From contig CAMLBF010000002.1 in the NCBI GenBank assembly GCA_946478235.1, positions 124,001 through 188,000 on the forward strand: a DNA stretch of 64,000 bases, in the 5' to 3' direction. Made by a program: the position numbers and the translations under genes. This document shows, piece after piece, positions 1 through 8,345 of this stretch (its first letter is position 1; every line of letters begins with the position of its first letter). Source of the DNA: an uncultured Bartonella sp. (GTDB lineage: Bacteria; Pseudomonadota; Alphaproteobacteria; Rhizobiales; Rhizobiaceae). The notes under the pieces are model-generated. The model saw only the letters and a program-made list of their open reading frames with translations. It was not told the DNA's origin and did not search any database.

Positions 1-611
1 ATAAGATATTGCGCGGCATCGCACAATTCCGCAACATTATGCGGTGGAATAGAGGTTGCCATACCGACAGCAATACCCGACGATCCATTTGCCAACAAAT
101 TGGGAAATGCCGCAGGTAGAACGATAGGTTCCTCGTCCTCTTCATTATATGTCGGACGAAAATCAACAGAATCTTCTGTAATGCCTTCCAGAAGTAGCGT
201 CGCCACTTCTGTCATTCTTGCTTCGGTGTAGCGCATAGCAGCGGCATTATCACCATCAATATTGCCGAAATTGCCCTGCCCGTCCACCAATGGATAACGG
301 ACAGCAAAATCCTGCGCCAAACGCACAAGCGCGTCATAAATAGAAGCATCACCGTGGGGGTGAAACTTACCCATAACATCGCCGACGATACGGGCGCATT
401 TTGCATATGCTTGTTCAGGATTAAGTTTTAACAACCGCATAGCATGAAGAATACGCCGGTGAACGGGCTTTAACCCATCGCGAACATCCGGCAATGCGCG
501 GTTCATAATGGTAGAAAGAGCATAAGCAAGGTAACGTTCTTGCAAAGCAGAACGTAATTCCACAGGTTCAATATGCTCTTTATCGGTCGATCGAATCACT
601 TTGTTTGACAT
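1..611 (-). CDS. parC: DNA topoisomerase IV subunit A, 5' part only
   Basis: N-terminal 203 residues of a type IIA topoisomerase A subunit; the rest lies beyond the left edge. With ParE it decatenates daughter chromosomes. Visible are the conserved [14 protein letters not shown] segment (about residues 40-53), the helix-turn-helix/QRDR motif HPHGD (84-88), and the AAAMRYTE motif with the DNA-linking Tyr128. ParC is preferred over GyrA because of the alphaproteobacterial ParC-like N-terminus ([20 protein letters not shown]) and the [17 protein letters not shown] segment. The residue aligned with the quinolone-determining Ser80 of E. coli ParC is Ala89 (codon at 345-347). The start at 611 fits the family. 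GyrA remains a small alternative because the C-terminal domain is missing. Confidence 0.9.
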   Translation of the reverse strand, partial: MSNKVIRSTDKEHIEPVELRSALQERYLAYALSTIMNRALPDVRDGLKPVHRRILHAMRLLKLNPEQAYAKCARIVGDVMGKFHPHGDASIYDALVRLAQDFAVRYPLVDGQGNFGNIDGDNAAAMRYTEARMTEVATLLLEGITEDSVDFRPTYNEEDEEPIVLPAAFPNLLANGSSGIAVGMATSIPPHNVAELCDAAQYL

Positions 612-740
612 GGTTCTCAGATATCAATTCGTAGAATCAGCCGCAAGTGTTCCACTACTTTTCCTCTGTGTTTACTTGAAGTTCCGATAATCAAATGTTA
701 ACAGGCCTTAGGGGTCCAGGTATCAATTGAGGCAATTTTT

Positions 741-1952
741 ATGAACAATCATTTCAAAACCGCTGTAACAATTGCAGCTTTTTCAATTTTATCAGCAACA
801 ACTACCCTTTCACAAGCTTGGGCGGTAGACGCAACGGCATTCAAAGACCGTTTTGAAAATAACTTTAAAAACAGCGGATGGAGCTTTACTTCGGACAAAG
901 CTGAAGCAGATGGAAACGATATTGTTTTTCATGGTGCAAAAATTGCTCTCGACCTCGAAGGTACAGTTTCTAAACCAGAAGACTTAGGCGATTTACGTTT
1001 TAAAAACGTTACAGAAGACAAAGATGGCAATTATAAAATCGAAGAAATTAAAGTTCCATCTGTTGTATCAGTAGACAAAACAGAGACAAACTCATTGGAA
1101 TTCAAAAATGTAACGTTTACAAACGTTAATCTTCCATCTGAGAATACATCAGACACACTTGTTAAAGTTATTCCATATGAAAGCGTAACAATTGAAAGTG
1201 TTGCTGCTACCGCAAAAGGCAAAAGCGACGCCTTCTTGAAGCTTGACAATGCATACATCACTTATAAAACTCAATCAGGTGGCAAGGTTCTAGACACGAA
1301 CATTGGTTTGAAGTCATTGAGCTATGAGCCCAAAAATGCTCAAGACGAAGGTCAGCTTAACGCTTTGAAGAGTTACGGCTATGAGAGCTTGAATGGTTCA
1401 GTCGAATTTCATTCTTCATGGAACATGAAAGATGGCCAATATGATTTGGATAAAGGTGAAATTGAACTTAAAGATGCTGGAAAGCTCAACATCACACTTC
1501 ACCTAACCGGCATTACAGAAGATGTTGTTTTGCAGTTTACAAATCTGCGTAATAAATTGCTCAATAACCAAACATCAGAAAATTCTGCTGGTGCAGCTTT
1601 GCTTGGTTTGGCTGCAAAAACCAACTTTGTTGATATGAAAATCCGCTATGACGATAATTCAGCAACAGGTAAAATCCTTGATGCAACAGCGAAGAAAAAC
1701 AACGTAAAGCGTGAAGATCTGGTTAAACAGTTCGAAGCTATTATCCCTGTTATGAGCGCACAATTAAAAAGCCAAAGCTTTACTGAAAACTTGAGTAAAG
1801 AGTTGAACAAGTTCTTGGAGAATCCAAAATCTTTGACAATCAGCGCTTCTCCAAGCACGCCAGTATCTTTCGTAACACTTGTTACATCGGCTTCAATGTC
1901 TCCTGAACAGCTGATAGATGCAATCAACCTGAAAGTTGAAGCTAACAACTAA
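741..1952 (+). CDS. Exported protein of unknown function, 403 aa
   Basis: I do not recognise a named family. Residues 1-28 form a classical signal peptide (MNNHFK, a hydrophobic core, then SQAWA before VDATAF), so the product should reach the periplasm or outer surface. The mature part is rich in alternating polar and hydrophobic residues, as expected for beta-sheet, contains no cysteine, and is Lys/Asn/Thr-rich; a helical stretch around residues 310-350 precedes a C-terminal segment of Ser/Pro/Thr-rich strands. This layout resembles uncharacterised exported proteins of Rhizobiales, but that is an impression, not a search result. It is transcribed alone, divergent from parC, and ends at a strong terminator. 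The ATG at 741 is supported by the signal peptide; the upstream GAGGCAA is a weak ribosome-binding site. Confidence 0.8.
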   Translation: MNNHFKTAVTIAAFSILSATTTLSQAWAVDATAFKDRFENNFKNSGWSFTSDKAEADGNDIVFHGAKIALDLEGTVSKPEDLGDLRFKNVTEDKDGNYKIEEIKVPSVVSVDKTETNSLEFKNVTFTNVNLPSENTSDTLVKVIPYESVTIESVAATAKGKSDAFLKLDNAYITYKTQSGGKVLDTNIGLKSLSYEPKNAQDEGQLNALKSYGYESLNGSVEFHSSWNMKDGQYDLDKGEIELKDAGKLNITLHLTGITEDVVLQFTNLRNKLLNNQTSENSAGAALLGLAAKTNFVDMKIRYDDNSATGKILDATAKKNNVKREDLVKQFEAIIPVMSAQLKSQSFTENLSKELNKFLENPKSLTISASPSTPVSFVTLVTSASMSPEQLIDAINLKVEANN

Positions 1953-1974
1953 TCTTTGTTGCTTTCGATATAAG

Positions 1975-2005
1975 AAAAAGCCCGGTTTTAAAGCCGGGCT
2001 TTTTT
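1975..2005 (+). terminator. Rho-independent terminator after the exported protein gene
   Basis: AAAAAGCCCGG (1975-1985) pairs with CCGGGCTTTTT (1994-2004), with an eight-base loop and a T-run on both strands. It ends the 741-1952 transcript and could also stop transcripts coming from aspS. Confidence 0.85.
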
Positions 2006-2350
2006 GTTTTCATAGGATTAGGTGGTTGATTGCTTACGTGCTGTATCCATTACGCAAGATGACATCGTGGGGAAAATGCCGTTGTCAATAATGCTTAACC
2101 TCTTTCAATGAAGCTCAACCTCTGTTTCCCAGACGAAACGCCTGACAATCACAGCACCAATAAGAAAACGGCTCACTATTTCGTATAAAACGGCATAAGC
2201 CACATTTTGTTTTAAAGCGGTCAATAAGCACCTTCGGTAAAAACTGTAATTATCAAACACCTGCTACTAGGGAAATAAAAAGCCCAGCGTTAGCCGGGCT
2301 TTTCTCTCATTACGCAACTTAATTACGTAACCAAATTCATGGTTGGTTTT
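2006..2350. other. Intergenic stretch between convergent genes
   Basis: About 345 bases between the first terminator and the aspS stop. Apart from a second terminator hairpin at 2277-2304 I see no gene, tRNA or convincing ORF here. The two terminators share the GCCC/GGGC core, which might be a remnant of an old duplication, but the flanks do not align by eye. Confidence 0.5.
2277..2304 (-). terminator. Probable aspS terminator
   Basis: AAAAGCCC (2277-2284) and GGGCTTTT (2296-2303) form a hairpin about 45 bases beyond the aspS stop; read on the minus strand it ends in TTTTTATTTCCC. Confidence 0.75.
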
Positions 2351-4138
2351 CTACTCTTTTTTAGTAGGAGCCAAACGGATTGAAAGATCGCTAAGCTGCG
2401 CAGCTGTAACTTCTGAAGGTGCACCCATTAACAGATCCAGTGCTTGTTGGTTCATTGGGAAGAGCGAGATTTCACGCAAATTCTTAACACCAAGCAACAA
2501 CATAACCATACGGTCGATACCAGTAGCCATACCACCGTGCGGCGGTGCGCCATAATGGAATGCACGATACAAACCACCAAAACGTTCTTCAACCACTTCA
2601 CGAGATAGTCCTGCAATCTCGAAAGCACGAACCATAGTTTCTGGCAAGTGGTTACGAATACCACCAGACCCCACTTCAAAGCCGTTACAAACCACGTCAT
2701 ATTGGTAGGCTTTAATGGTCAATGGATCCTGATTGTCGAGGGCATCTTTACCACCCTGCGGCATAGAAAATGGATTATGGGAGAACTCAATACGCTTTTC
2801 GTCCTCGTTCCATTCGAAAAATGGAAAATCAACAATCCATGCCAAAGCAAAACGATCGTGATCAACAAGCCCTAATTCTTCACCAGCTCTCGTTCTTGCA
2901 GCACCAGCAAAAACAGCAAATTTGCGTGGATCACCAGCAACGAAGAAACAGGCGTCGCCATCATCAAGTCCAAGTTGCAAGCGAATGGCTTCAACCCGTT
3001 CTGGACCAATATTTTTAGCGATCGGACCAGCACCTTCTAAATTGTCGCCTTCCTTACGCCAGAAAATATAGCCGAGCCCTGGTTGGCCTTCACCTTGCGC
3101 CCATGAGTTCATGCGGTCACAAAATGCTCTGCTACCACCAGTCTTAGCCGGTATTGCCCAAACTTCAGCTTTTTTATCGCTGGCAAGAATATTAGCAAAA
3201 ACCTTGAAGCCAGAATCGCGAAAATGTTTTGATACATCTTCCATAACAATTGGATTACGCAAGTCAGGCTTATCAGAACCATATTTGCGCATTGCCTCGT
3301 CATATGGAATGCGCGGAAATTCTTGTGTTACAGGTTTACCGTCTGCAAACTCTTCAAAGATTCCTCGGATAATCGGCTCCATTGTTTGCAAGATATCTTC
3401 CTGCTCAACAAAACTCATTTCCATATCGAGCTGATAGAATTCACCTGGAAGTCTATCGGCACGTGGATCTTCATCTCTGAAACAAGGTGCAATTTGGAAA
3501 TATTTATCGAAACCAGACATCATCAGCAATTGTTTATATTGCTGCGGTGCCTGAGGAAGCGCATAGAATTTTCCTGGATGGATACGGCTTGGAACAAGAA
3601 AATCTCTTGCGCCTTCCGGTGAAGAGGCCGTTAAAATCGGCGTCGTAAATTCTGTAAACTTTGCTTCCTGCATACGGCGACGTATTGCAGCAACGATTTG
3701 CGTTCTACGCAAAATATTTTTGTGCAAGGTTTCACGACGCAAATCAAGGAAACGGTATTTCAGACGAATATCTTCAGGATAATCTGGTTCACCAAATACT
3801 GGAAGAGGAAGTTCATCGGCTTTTGATAGAACTTCGATTTCCGAAGCGAAGAGCTCGATTTCACCTGTCGGCAAGTTAGGATTGACAGTATCTTCAGAGC
3901 GTGAGCGCACATTGCCATCAATGCGCAAAACCCACTCACTGCGAACCATTTCAGCCACTTTGAAAGCAGGAGAATCTGGATCTGCTACAATTTGTGTAAT
4001 ACCAAAATTATCACGAAGGTCGATAAACAAGATACCTCCGTGGTCACGAACACGATGAACCCACCCTGAAAGACGAACATTTGTTCCTACATCGCTCTTA
4101 CGTAGAGCGGCGCAGTTATGGCTGCGATAACGATGCAT
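2351..4138 (-). CDS. aspS: Aspartyl-tRNA synthetase
   Basis: Class II aminoacyl-tRNA synthetase of 595 residues, the usual bacterial length, which charges tRNA-Asp in the cytoplasm. The N-terminal OB-fold anticodon domain (about 1-110, with [21 protein letters not shown]) is followed by motif 2 ([19 protein letters not shown], about 220-238), the bacterial GAD insertion, and motif 3 near the C-terminus ([16 protein letters not shown]). The start MHRYRSHNC at 4138 matches the family. It is divergent from rnd across 149 bases. Alphaproteobacteria commonly lack AsnRS and use GatCAB with a non-discriminating AspRS; whether that holds here cannot be told from this window. Confidence 0.97.
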   Translation of the reverse strand: MHRYRSHNCAALRKSDVGTNVRLSGWVHRVRDHGGILFIDLRDNFGITQIVADPDSPAFKVAEMVRSEWVLRIDGNVRSRSEDTVNPNLPTGEIELFASEIEVLSKADELPLPVFGEPDYPEDIRLKYRFLDLRRETLHKNILRRTQIVAAIRRRMQEAKFTEFTTPILTASSPEGARDFLVPSRIHPGKFYALPQAPQQYKQLLMMSGFDKYFQIAPCFRDEDPRADRLPGEFYQLDMEMSFVEQEDILQTMEPIIRGIFEEFADGKPVTQEFPRIPYDEAMRKYGSDKPDLRNPIVMEDVSKHFRDSGFKVFANILASDKKAEVWAIPAKTGGSRAFCDRMNSWAQGEGQPGLGYIFWRKEGDNLEGAGPIAKNIGPERVEAIRLQLGLDDGDACFFVAGDPRKFAVFAGAARTRAGEELGLVDHDRFALAWIVDFPFFEWNEDEKRIEFSHNPFSMPQGGKDALDNQDPLTIKAYQYDVVCNGFEVGSGGIRNHLPETMVRAFEIAGLSREVVEERFGGLYRAFHYGAPPHGGMATGIDRMVMLLLGVKNLREISLFPMNQQALDLLMGAPSEVTAAQLSDLSIRLAPTKKE

Positions 4139-4287
4139 GGTTTTGCCTTTATATTATTCAAGTATTATGAAATACAATCTGCATGCAAAAGCGCATTTTG
4201 GCACGCATTTGTCAAGGTATTGCCATGGCTGTGCATGAAAAAATATACCGAAAGACAAACAGATATCTATTGGATATAATTTGAGAT

Positions 4288-5445
4288 ATGAAAGTCATCA
4301 CAAATACTACAGACCTAGAAACCGCTGTTGCAACATTAAAGAAATCTGATTTTGTAACGGTAGACACAGAATTTATCAGAGAAACAACCTTTTGGCCTGA
4401 CCTCTGTCTAATCCAATTGGCGTCTCCTGACATTGCGGTTATTGTCGATCCTTTATCGCCAGATATTGATCTAAAGCCGTTTTTCTCTCTAATGTCTGAT
4501 GAAAATGTTGTTAAAGTTTTCCATGCTGCGCGACAGGATCTAGAGATTATCTATAAGATTGGCCACGTTATTCCTAAACCGCTTTTTGATACGCAAATTG
4601 TCGGGTCGGTTTGTGGTTTTGGTGAAAGTGTTTCTTACGAACAGATTGTACAACGCGTTACCGGCAAACCGATTGACAAAACATCCAGATTTACAGACTG
4701 GAGCCACCGGCCATTATCAGAAAAGCAATTAAGTTATGCATTGGCTGATGTAACCTATTTGCGCGATGTTTATCTTTATCTGAAAAAGCAATTGGCAAAA
4801 ACGAAACGTAATGATTGGATAGCCGATGAAATGGCTATTTTAACGTCACCCGCAACTTATGACCCGCCAGAAGATGACGCCTGGAAAAAGGTGAAAGGTC
4901 GTATCAGAAAACCAAAAGAATTGGCTGTTTTGCAAAAAATTGCCATATGGCGGGAACGTGAAGCCAAAAGCCGAAATGTTCCACGTGGACGTGTGCTTAA
5001 AGATGAGTGTCTGATAGAAATTGCCACGCAGCAGCCTAAAGATGTTGCCACTTTGGGAAGACTGCGCAGCATTCCAAAAGGCTGGGAGCGTTCAGAGCAA
5101 GCAAATTCTCTGCTCACAGCAATAAATGATGGTTTAGCCGTTGACACCTCGACCTTGCCACCAATTCAAAAACATGTGCCGCTTAGTGATGGAAATGCTG
5201 CAGCGGTGGAGCTGTTACGTGTGCTTTTAAAGCTTGTGGCAGACGAGCAAAATATAGCACCGCGCATTATAGCCAATAGTGATGATTTGGAAAAAATCGC
5301 TAAGCAGGAAAAAAATGACAAAATACCAGCCATGCAAGGCTGGCGTTATGAATTGTTTGGAAAAAAAGCTCAAGAAATGCTTGATGGAAAATTATGTTTC
5401 TATTTCAAAGATGGAAATATATTGACAAAAGAAATAGACATATAA
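4288..5445 (+). CDS. rnd: Ribonuclease D
   Basis: 3'-5' exoribonuclease that trims tRNA precursors and other stable RNAs. The DEDDy exonuclease domain fills the first 170 residues: Exo I VTVDTEFIRET (Asp and Glu near residues 24-26), Exo II VFHAARQDLEII, and Exo III with the YALADVTYL Tyr/Asp pair. An HRDC domain follows at about 205-290 (LAVLQKIAIWREREAKSRNVPRGRVLKDE). At 385 residues it has normal family length. The ATG at 4288 is the only sensible start before the first strand MKVITNTTDLE. It is co-directional with the sugar kinase 66 bases downstream, so the two may share a transcript. Confidence 0.95.
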   Translation: MKVITNTTDLETAVATLKKSDFVTVDTEFIRETTFWPDLCLIQLASPDIAVIVDPLSPDIDLKPFFSLMSDENVVKVFHAARQDLEIIYKIGHVIPKPLFDTQIVGSVCGFGESVSYEQIVQRVTGKPIDKTSRFTDWSHRPLSEKQLSYALADVTYLRDVYLYLKKQLAKTKRNDWIADEMAILTSPATYDPPEDDAWKKVKGRIRKPKELAVLQKIAIWREREAKSRNVPRGRVLKDECLIEIATQQPKDVATLGRLRSIPKGWERSEQANSLLTAINDGLAVDTSTLPPIQKHVPLSDGNAAAVELLRVLLKLVADEQNIAPRIIANSDDLEKIAKQEKNDKIPAMQGWRYELFGKKAQEMLDGKLCFYFKDGNILTKEIDI

Positions 5446-5511
5446 AAAGTATTATCCTTATATTTTTTTGCAAAAAATAAGATTTATCTTTTGTGTTTAT
5501 TTTGAATAGTG

Positions 5512-6489
5512 ATGAAAACTATGGAAAAAGTATTAACGGTTACCTTTAACCCCACGGTTGATGCCGCAAGTGAAGCCGAGCTTGTGAGACCGACACACAA
5601 GATAAGAACTTGTGATGAGAGTTTTCATCCTGGTGGTGGCGGCATAAATGTTGCGCGCGTTATCCATAAATTAGGGGGTGATGTAACTGCCCTTTACGCA
5701 AGCGGTGGCATTATGGGAAATGTTTTGCGCCATTTGCTTGATGACCGCGGCGTGCCATGTGTCAATGTGCCTATTGCCGGTAATACACGTGTCAACAACG
5801 TTATTCATGAACGTGCATCTGGCATGGAATATAGATTTGTGGCGGAAGGGCCAATTATCAGCGACAATGAATGGCAAGCACTTGTCACGGAAGCGAAAAC
5901 CCGTAAATGGGATTGGCTCGTTATCAGCGGAAGTTTGGCACGTGGTGTTCCTATTACCATTTACGACACCATGATAGACATTGCCAACCAAAGAAAAGCG
6001 CATGTTGTCATTGATACATCAGGAGATTCTTTAAGCCATGTTTTGCAAAAAGGTGGCTTAACACTGGTTAAGCCGAGTCAGGGCGAATTTGAGGCTTGCA
6101 CCAATCAAACCTATAATAGCACCGAAGAAATTGCTGTGGCTGCGCAAGAACTTTGTAAAAAGGGCGCGGCAGAAATTATAACTGTCACGCTTGGGCATCA
6201 AGGTGCAGTGTTGGCCACCAAGGATCAAACGCTCTATCTTCCTTCACCACATGTTAGGGTTATTAGCGCATCTGGTGCTGGCGACAGTTTCGTAGGTGGC
6301 ATGGTTCACGCTCTTGCGCTTGGCTGGGAAGCAGAAGATGCTTTCAGATTAGCCACGGCATGTGGTTCTGCGGCTGTTGCGGAAAAAGGCACGGGACTTT
6401 GCCAGTTGCCCGACATCGAACGGCTTTATAAAGATCTTGCAAGAAATAATCAAAAATTCACGACGGTTGCTTTGGAACGTGATAGTTGA
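5512..6489 (+). CDS. PfkB-family sugar-phosphate kinase (1-phosphofructokinase / phosphofructokinase II type)
   Basis: Ribokinase-fold kinase that probably phosphorylates a phosphorylated hexose such as fructose 6-phosphate, fructose 1-phosphate or tagatose 6-phosphate. Visible are the N-terminal TFNPTVDA, PfkB signature 1 HPGGGGINVARVIHKLGG (about 42-59), and signature 2 SGAGDSFVGG near residue 255, whose Asp is the catalytic base. The family label is firm; the substrate is not, because hexose-kinase paralogues share these motifs. Candidate starts are GTG 5509, ATG 5512 and ATG 5521; none has a clear Shine-Dalgarno, so I chose the first ATG. The last 25 or so codons are present again, decayed, at about 6680-6745 as part of a tandem duplication. 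Confidence 0.88.
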   Translation: MKTMEKVLTVTFNPTVDAASEAELVRPTHKIRTCDESFHPGGGGINVARVIHKLGGDVTALYASGGIMGNVLRHLLDDRGVPCVNVPIAGNTRVNNVIHERASGMEYRFVAEGPIISDNEWQALVTEAKTRKWDWLVISGSLARGVPITIYDTMIDIANQRKAHVVIDTSGDSLSHVLQKGGLTLVKPSQGEFEACTNQTYNSTEEIAVAAQELCKKGAAEIITVTLGHQGAVLATKDQTLYLPSPHVRVISASGAGDSFVGGMVHALALGWEAEDAFRLATACGSAAVAEKGTGLCQLPDIERLYKDLARNNQKFTTVALERDS

Positions 6490-6671
6490 TCTACGTCTCC
6501 ATTAATGTCACAAAACGTAAAAAGCGCCTGTGTTTCAAATACATGGCGCTTTAATTTTTGCGGTACATCTCAAACGACAACATATTCCATGTCACAGACA
6601 ACAACTTTAGAGAGTTGTTGCAATCTTCCTAATGGTCGCTCTGCAATGAGATCTGCGTGACACTGTGGAAT
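6415..6671. repeat. Tandem duplication, copy 1 (pfkB end + spacer + decayed ppx end)
   Basis: First of two directly adjacent units with a constant offset of 257 bases. It covers the true 3' end of the PfkB gene, the spacer with its terminator, and a decayed copy of the last 34 or so codons of ppx (about 6570-6671, minus strand). The offset was checked at three anchors: AAAG at 6430/6687, GATCTACG at 6488/6745 and TGGCGC at 6544/6801. Outer boundaries are approximate. Confidence 0.9.
6521..6559. terminator. Terminator of the PfkB gene (duplication copy 1)
   Basis: AAAGCGCC (6521-6528) pairs with GGCGCTTT (6545-6552), extended by TGTGT with ATACA, and is followed by AATTTTTG. Copy 2 carries TATAT with ATATA at the same positions, so pairing is kept although the bases differ. 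Confidence 0.85.
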
Positions 6672-6928
6672 GTGTCTAAACAAAATAAAGACCTTTCAAG
6701 AAGCAATCAGAAATTTAAAGTTATTACTTTGGGACGTGACAGCTGATCTACGTCTCTGTCAATTTCACAAAACAGAAAAAGCGCCTATATAACAAATATA
6801 TGGCGCTTTAATTTTTGCGGTACATCTCAAACGACAACATATTCCATGTCACAACCTACGACTTTAGACAGTTGTTGCAATCTCCCTAATGGTCGCTCTG
6901 CAATGAGATCTGCGTGACACTGTGGAAT
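6672..6928. repeat. Tandem duplication, copy 2 (decayed pfkB end + spacer + true ppx end)
   Basis: Second 257-base unit. It starts with a decayed PfkB tail (about 6680-6745), repeats the spacer and terminator, and ends within the intact ppx gene. The ppx-tail portion differs from copy 1 at only about six of 128 aligned bases, whereas the PfkB-tail portion differs at roughly a quarter of its bases, so the two halves have diverged unequally. Confidence 0.9.
6778..6816. terminator. Terminator of ppx (duplication copy 2)
   Basis: AAAGCGCC (6778-6785) pairs with GGCGCTTT (6802-6809), with a TATAT/ATATA extension. T-rich sequence lies on the plus side and TTTTTCTG on the minus side, so it can act for ppx on the minus strand. 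Confidence 0.8.
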
Positions 6929-8338
6929 GGTCAGGACAATTTTCTTATCGTCTTTTTTCCAAATAAACTGCGGCAGAATACCACCCGTTGATGCTGAAAA
7001 TAGATTGGCAACCCGCATAAGTCCGCCCAAAATACGGGCGCGATCAATTGTTTCTTTATCCGCCAGCTTAATAATATCTGGCGATAAGTTATCGGCAATA
7101 AGCCCTTCATTCCGATAGAACACTGTCAGCGCGACATATATACGACCCGCATGAGAGATACCTGGATATGGGCCAAAAGCTACTTGATCGGCGGATTGAT
7201 CGCCGCGATAATCGGGGTGCATACGCCAACCAATATCAGCCAATAGGCAAGCAGCCTCGCGATACCGCCTTTGATCGTCCGTTTCCTTGAATCCCAAAAC
7301 ATCAAAGGCATTGGCAGTAAATTGAATCAATTCATATGATTGCTTTGGTGAGCGCGCACGTAATGTCGCCATTTCACCACAGGTTGCCAATAATGGATCT
7401 TCATGACGTAGTTTTTTTGATAATTTTGAGAACAGATATCCCTCACGAACCCCTGCTCCGGAAAAAATTACTTTTTCAGGGTGCATGCAGCGAATAAGCT
7501 CGATAAGAACAGCTGCCCCATAAGACAATAATTGCCGGCGATTTTTTGAAATAGCGGAAATATCTTTGATTTGCTCTGTTTCACCCTTGGCAATGCGTGA
7601 AAGAAAGCTTGCAAGCTCGTCTCCAGCCACTTCATAACCATGCATAACTGGCAATGGATATTTCTTTATTGCCATATGAAGTTTTGCAATATTACGCCAA
7701 GTACCGCCTACCGCATAAAAATTACGGCCTTGGTTGTTTGCCAACACTTCTGCTTCTTGCAGATATTTTCGTGCTATTTTTGATGCTTCCGCAATATTGT
7801 TGTCAGACATATCCTGCAAGCGCAGGCCGCCTAAAGGCATTGTAATTCCACTGCCGACTTTGTCATCACGAATATCAACAAGTTCAAGGCTTCCACCCCC
7901 CAAATCACCAGCAACACCGTCGGGACGGTGAAATGTTGATATAATTCCATAGGCTGAATAGGTCGCTTCTTGTTTGCCGGTCAACACATTGATTTTGTTT
8001 TTTAAAATCGATTCTGCTTCGGTAATAAAGGAAGCACCATTTTTTGCTTCTCTTGCAGCGGCTGTTGCCAAAGTGTTGACCTCTTCAACACCAATCTGCT
8101 CACAAATTGCATGAAAGCGCCGTAACGTTCTCAAGGACATTTCAACGGACATATCTTCCAGTCGTCCAGTCTTGGCCACGCCCTTGCCCAATCCACACAA
8201 TATCTTCTCATTGAACAATACTGTTGGCGATCGCACCAAACCTTCGTAAACAACCAGACGAACCGAGTTTGATCCAATATCGATCACAGCTACAGGTTTT
8301 CGTCCCTTTAAGCGCCCTTGAGCCTTAGAGTTTGTCAT
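6827..8338 (-). CDS. ppx: Exopolyphosphatase / pppGpp phosphohydrolase family protein
   Basis: Removes terminal phosphate from polyphosphate, or the 5'-phosphate from pppGpp, in the cytoplasm. The ASKHA-fold phosphate-binding loops are visible: VIDIGSNSVRLVVYEG near the N-terminus, GDLGGGSLELVDI around residue 150, and AVGGTWRNIAKLHM near 230. About 503 residues fits the alphaproteobacterial Ppx/GppA type. I chose the ATG at 8338 (MTNSKAQGR) rather than a start at 8386, which would overlap ppk by 41 bases. The gene lies 7 bases after the ppk stop on the same strand, the standard ppk-ppx operon in which synthesis and breakdown of polyphosphate are co-expressed. Its last 34 codons are partly duplicated just downstream. 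Confidence 0.93.
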   Translation of the reverse strand: MTNSKAQGRLKGRKPVAVIDIGSNSVRLVVYEGLVRSPTVLFNEKILCGLGKGVAKTGRLEDMSVEMSLRTLRRFHAICEQIGVEEVNTLATAAAREAKNGASFITEAESILKNKINVLTGKQEATYSAYGIISTFHRPDGVAGDLGGGSLELVDIRDDKVGSGITMPLGGLRLQDMSDNNIAEASKIARKYLQEAEVLANNQGRNFYAVGGTWRNIAKLHMAIKKYPLPVMHGYEVAGDELASFLSRIAKGETEQIKDISAISKNRRQLLSYGAAVLIELIRCMHPEKVIFSGAGVREGYLFSKLSKKLRHEDPLLATCGEMATLRARSPKQSYELIQFTANAFDVLGFKETDDQRRYREAACLLADIGWRMHPDYRGDQSADQVAFGPYPGISHAGRIYVALTVFYRNEGLIADNLSPDIIKLADKETIDRARILGGLMRVANLFSASTGGILPQFIWKKDDKKIVLTIPQCHADLIAERPLGRLQQLSKVVGCDMEYVVV

Positions 8339-8345
8339 GGATATA

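Noticed and set aside
1975..2304. Duplication of the terminator between the exported protein gene and aspS
   Set aside because: Both hairpins share a GCCC/GGGC core, but the flanking sequences do not align, so a common origin cannot be shown.
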